From: Oscillospiraceae bacterium UBA1230
GTDB taxonomy: Bacteria > Bacillota > Clostridia > Oscillospirales > Oscillospiraceae
DNA: 7,425 bases
Direction: 5' to 3'
Assembly: GCA_002309395.1 (NCBI GenBank)
Contig: DBWU01000077.1
Coordinates: 17,476 to 24,900 of the forward strand
Part shown: piece by piece, positions 5,740-7,425 of the stretch
Layout of the letters: every line of letters starts with the position of its first letter
Position numbering within the stretch: the first letter of the stretch is position 1
The notes under the pieces: generated by a model
Database searches by the model: none
Told to the model about the DNA's origin: nothing
What the model saw: only the letters and a program-made list of their open reading frames with translations
Made by a program: the position numbers and the translations under genes

Positions 5740-6678
5740 CTAAAAGGCGCCCAGCGCGCAGAAAAGCCACGACCACAGGAAAATCGTCACCACGCACAAC
5801 GCGCTTTCGGCGATCACAATGTCGCCCGCCAGCTCATCGTCGCCCCCCAGCTCCTGCACCATGGCGAAGGACGCTACCGCCGTGGGCGCGCCGAACAGCC
5901 CGATCATCCCTGCGAAGGCGGCGCCGCGGATCCCCAGCAGATACGCCGCCGGCAGTGTCAGTGCCGGCACGATCACCAGCCGGATGAGACAGGCCTCACC
6001 CAGATCCTTTTTATAGCGCTTGAGTCCGTCAAAGCGGAAAAACGCGCCCAGCAAAAACAGCATCAGGGGGCTGGAAACCCCTGCCATCTGGCGCACCGTG
6101 GTTTCCAGCACGGCAGGGAGGCGCACGGACAGCGCAAGCGCCGCCACGCCTGTCGCCGCGCCGATCACCATGGGGTTTTTGACAATGCGAAGCATCATCT
6201 GCCCCGGACGGAGCCGCTCACCGCGAAACGCCACCAGCGCGATCACCGCCAGCAGGTTTTCCAGCGGGATCTCCACCGCCAGCAGTACCATCACCGCGCC
6301 CAGATCCTGTCCCTGCGCCAGCGACTGCACCAGCGGCAGTCCCAGCAGGAGAAAATTACTGCGGTAGATCCCCTGGATCTTGACGCCCCTCTTCTCCCTG
6401 GACGGCTCCGTGAGGAACACCCAGCCTACCGCCAGGCCGTACGTCAACAGCACGCCTGCCGTGCCGAAGAGCAAGATCTTCGGCTGTATCAGCTCCGACA
6501 GGTCGGACTGATAGATGTTGTAGAACATGGTGACGGACATGAAGAAGCGGAAGATCACCTTGTTGATCGCCGGCACGGTCTCCCGTTGGATCACGCCGGT
6601 GCGCCGGGCGGTATAACCCAGCGCCAGCAGCAAAAAGATGGGCAGTACCGCGTTAAAACAAACTCGCAGGCTCTCCAT
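5740..6678 (-). CDS. AEC (auxin efflux carrier) family transporter
   Basis: A 312-residue integral membrane protein of the AEC family (Pfam PF03547). Bacterial members include malate, malonate and other organic-acid carriers, but most substrates are unknown and none can be assigned here. About ten hydrophobic segments are visible, the first at residues 5-23 (VLPIFLLLALGY) and the last at the carboxyl end. The central NFLLLGLPLVQSL stretch and the late GAPTAVASFAMVQELGGD (263-280) match the conserved AEC pattern in which the final repeat carries P-x-A and G-G-D. The ATG at 6678 lies 6 bases after the glyQS stop codon, so the two genes are probably co-transcribed. No good SD precedes this ATG, and an AGGA-like sequence occurs only after it, suggesting translation by re-initiation from glyQS. 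The gene ends at the hairpin shared with the converging MATE gene. Confidence 0.92.
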   Translation of the reverse strand: MESLRVCFNAVLPIFLLLALGYTARRTGVIQRETVPAINKVIFRFFMSVTMFYNIYQSDLSELIQPKILLFGTAGVLLTYGLAVGWVFLTEPSREKRGVKIQGIYRSNFLLLGLPLVQSLAQGQDLGAVMVLLAVEIPLENLLAVIALVAFRGERLRPGQMMLRIVKNPMVIGAATGVAALALSVRLPAVLETTVRQMAGVSSPLMLFLLGAFFRFDGLKRYKKDLGEACLIRLVIVPALTLPAAYLLGIRGAAFAGMIGLFGAPTAVASFAMVQELGGDDELAGDIVIAESALCVVTIFLWSWLFCALGAF

Positions 6679-6684
6679 GGAAGA

Positions 6685-7425
6685 TCAATAGGCGGTCTTT
6701 TCGCGCAGATAGTTGCAAAGCGCCGAAATGGGCAGGCGCACCTGCTCCATGCTGTCGCGCTCCCGGACGGTGACGCATCCGTCGCCTTCCTTTTCGCCGT
6801 CGCCCACGGTGTCAAAGTCCACGGTGATGCAGTACGGCGTGCCGATCTCATCCTGGCGGCGATACCGTTTGCCGATGGAGCCGGTCTCGTCAAAGTCCAC
6901 CATGAACTCCTTGCACAATACGTTATACACCTCGCGCGCCGGCTCGCTCAATTTCTTGCTCAAGGGCAGCACCGCCGCCTTGAACGGCGCCAGCGCCGGA
7001 TGGAACCGCAGCACCACACGGGTGTCGTTCTTCTCCGCGTCCACCACTTCCTCGTCATACGCCTCAATGAGGAACGCCAGCACCACCCGGTCGGCACCCA
7101 GAGAGGGTTCCACCACGTAGGGGATATAGTGTTCATTGGTTTCGGGATCGAAATACGTCAGATCCGCGCCGGAGGTCTCCTGATGGCGGCTCAAATCGTA
7201 GTTGGTGCGATCCGCCACGCCCCACAGCTCGCCCCAGCCGAAGGGGAACATAAACTCAAAGTCGGTGGTCGCCTTGGAGTAGAAGCTCAACTCCTCCGGC
7301 TCGTGATCGCGCAACCGCAGATCCTCATCGCGCATATTGAGTCCCAACAGCCACTGGTGGCAGAACTCGCGCCAATAGGCAAACCATTCCAGATCGGTGT
7401 CCGGCTTGCAGAAGAACTCCAGCTC
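6685..7425 (-). CDS. glyQS: Glycyl-tRNA synthetase, dimeric type (3' part, cut by window edge)
   Basis: This is the carboxyl part of the homodimeric class II glycyl-tRNA synthetase, which charges tRNA-Gly in the cytosol. 246 residues are visible and the frame stays open to the right edge, so the start lies outside. The first visible residues, ELEFFCKPD, are the stretch just after class II motif 2. FPFGWGELWGVADRTNYDL and EPSLGADRVVLAFLIEAY (motif 3, with the invariant R of GADR) follow. The last 110 or so residues, from FHPALAPFKAAVLPL through DEIGTPYCITVDF to VRERDSMEQVRLPI, form the anticodon-binding domain. This is the single-chain type rather than the alpha2beta2 GlyQ/GlyS pair. An apparent TTG start at 7347 is internal and not real. 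It precedes the AEC transporter by 6 bases. Any T-box leader would be outside the window. Confidence 0.97.
   Translation of the reverse strand, partial: ELEFFCKPDTDLEWFAYWREFCHQWLLGLNMRDEDLRLRDHEPEELSFYSKATTDFEFMFPFGWGELWGVADRTNYDLSRHQETSGADLTYFDPETNEHYIPYVVEPSLGADRVVLAFLIEAYDEEVVDAEKNDTRVVLRFHPALAPFKAAVLPLSKKLSEPAREVYNVLCKEFMVDFDETGSIGKRYRRQDEIGTPYCITVDFDTVGDGEKEGDGCVTVRERDSMEQVRLPISALCNYLREKTAY

Overview
The window looks like chromosomal DNA from a GC-rich member of the Clostridia, probably Oscillospiraceae/Ruminococcaceae. This is inferred from strong Shine-Dalgarno (SD) sites, sigma-A type promoters with TTGnnn/TAnAAT boxes, the protein subfamilies, and palindromic TTCCCCTTGAGGGGAA repeats of a kind I associate with those genomes. 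No search was possible. Eight complete genes and one partial gene are supported, and almost every base is accounted for.

Left block, plus strand (19-2333): aspartyl-tRNA synthetase (aspS), an 81-residue two-helix membrane protein starting one base after the aspS stop, and a YbjQ/UPF0145 protein whose start overlaps the end of the membrane protein gene. The tight spacing and overlap suggest one translationally coupled operon. Directly after the YbjQ stop codon lies a compact unit of about 450 bp (2334-2785). It is a DUF559 (Vsr-like PD-(D/E)XK) nuclease gene bounded by two similar two-hairpin sequences in inverted orientation. This is the most unusual structure in the window and resembles a small nuclease-carrying repeat element.

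Middle block, minus strand (2849-4193): ribosomal protein S20 (rpsT), with its own promoter, a probable TTG start and a strong terminator, and ammonia-dependent NAD+ synthetase (nadE) with its own promoter. A MATE-family efflux pump (4299-5666, plus strand) diverges from nadE across a short region with back-to-back promoters.

Right block, minus strand (5740-7425): the 3' part of the dimeric-type glycyl-tRNA synthetase (glyQS, running off the right edge), followed after six bases by an AEC-family membrane transporter. The MATE and AEC genes converge on one hairpin terminator. Most of the content is core housekeeping (two tRNA synthetases, S20, NAD synthesis) with two transporters; the DUF559 repeat unit is the only clearly accessory part.
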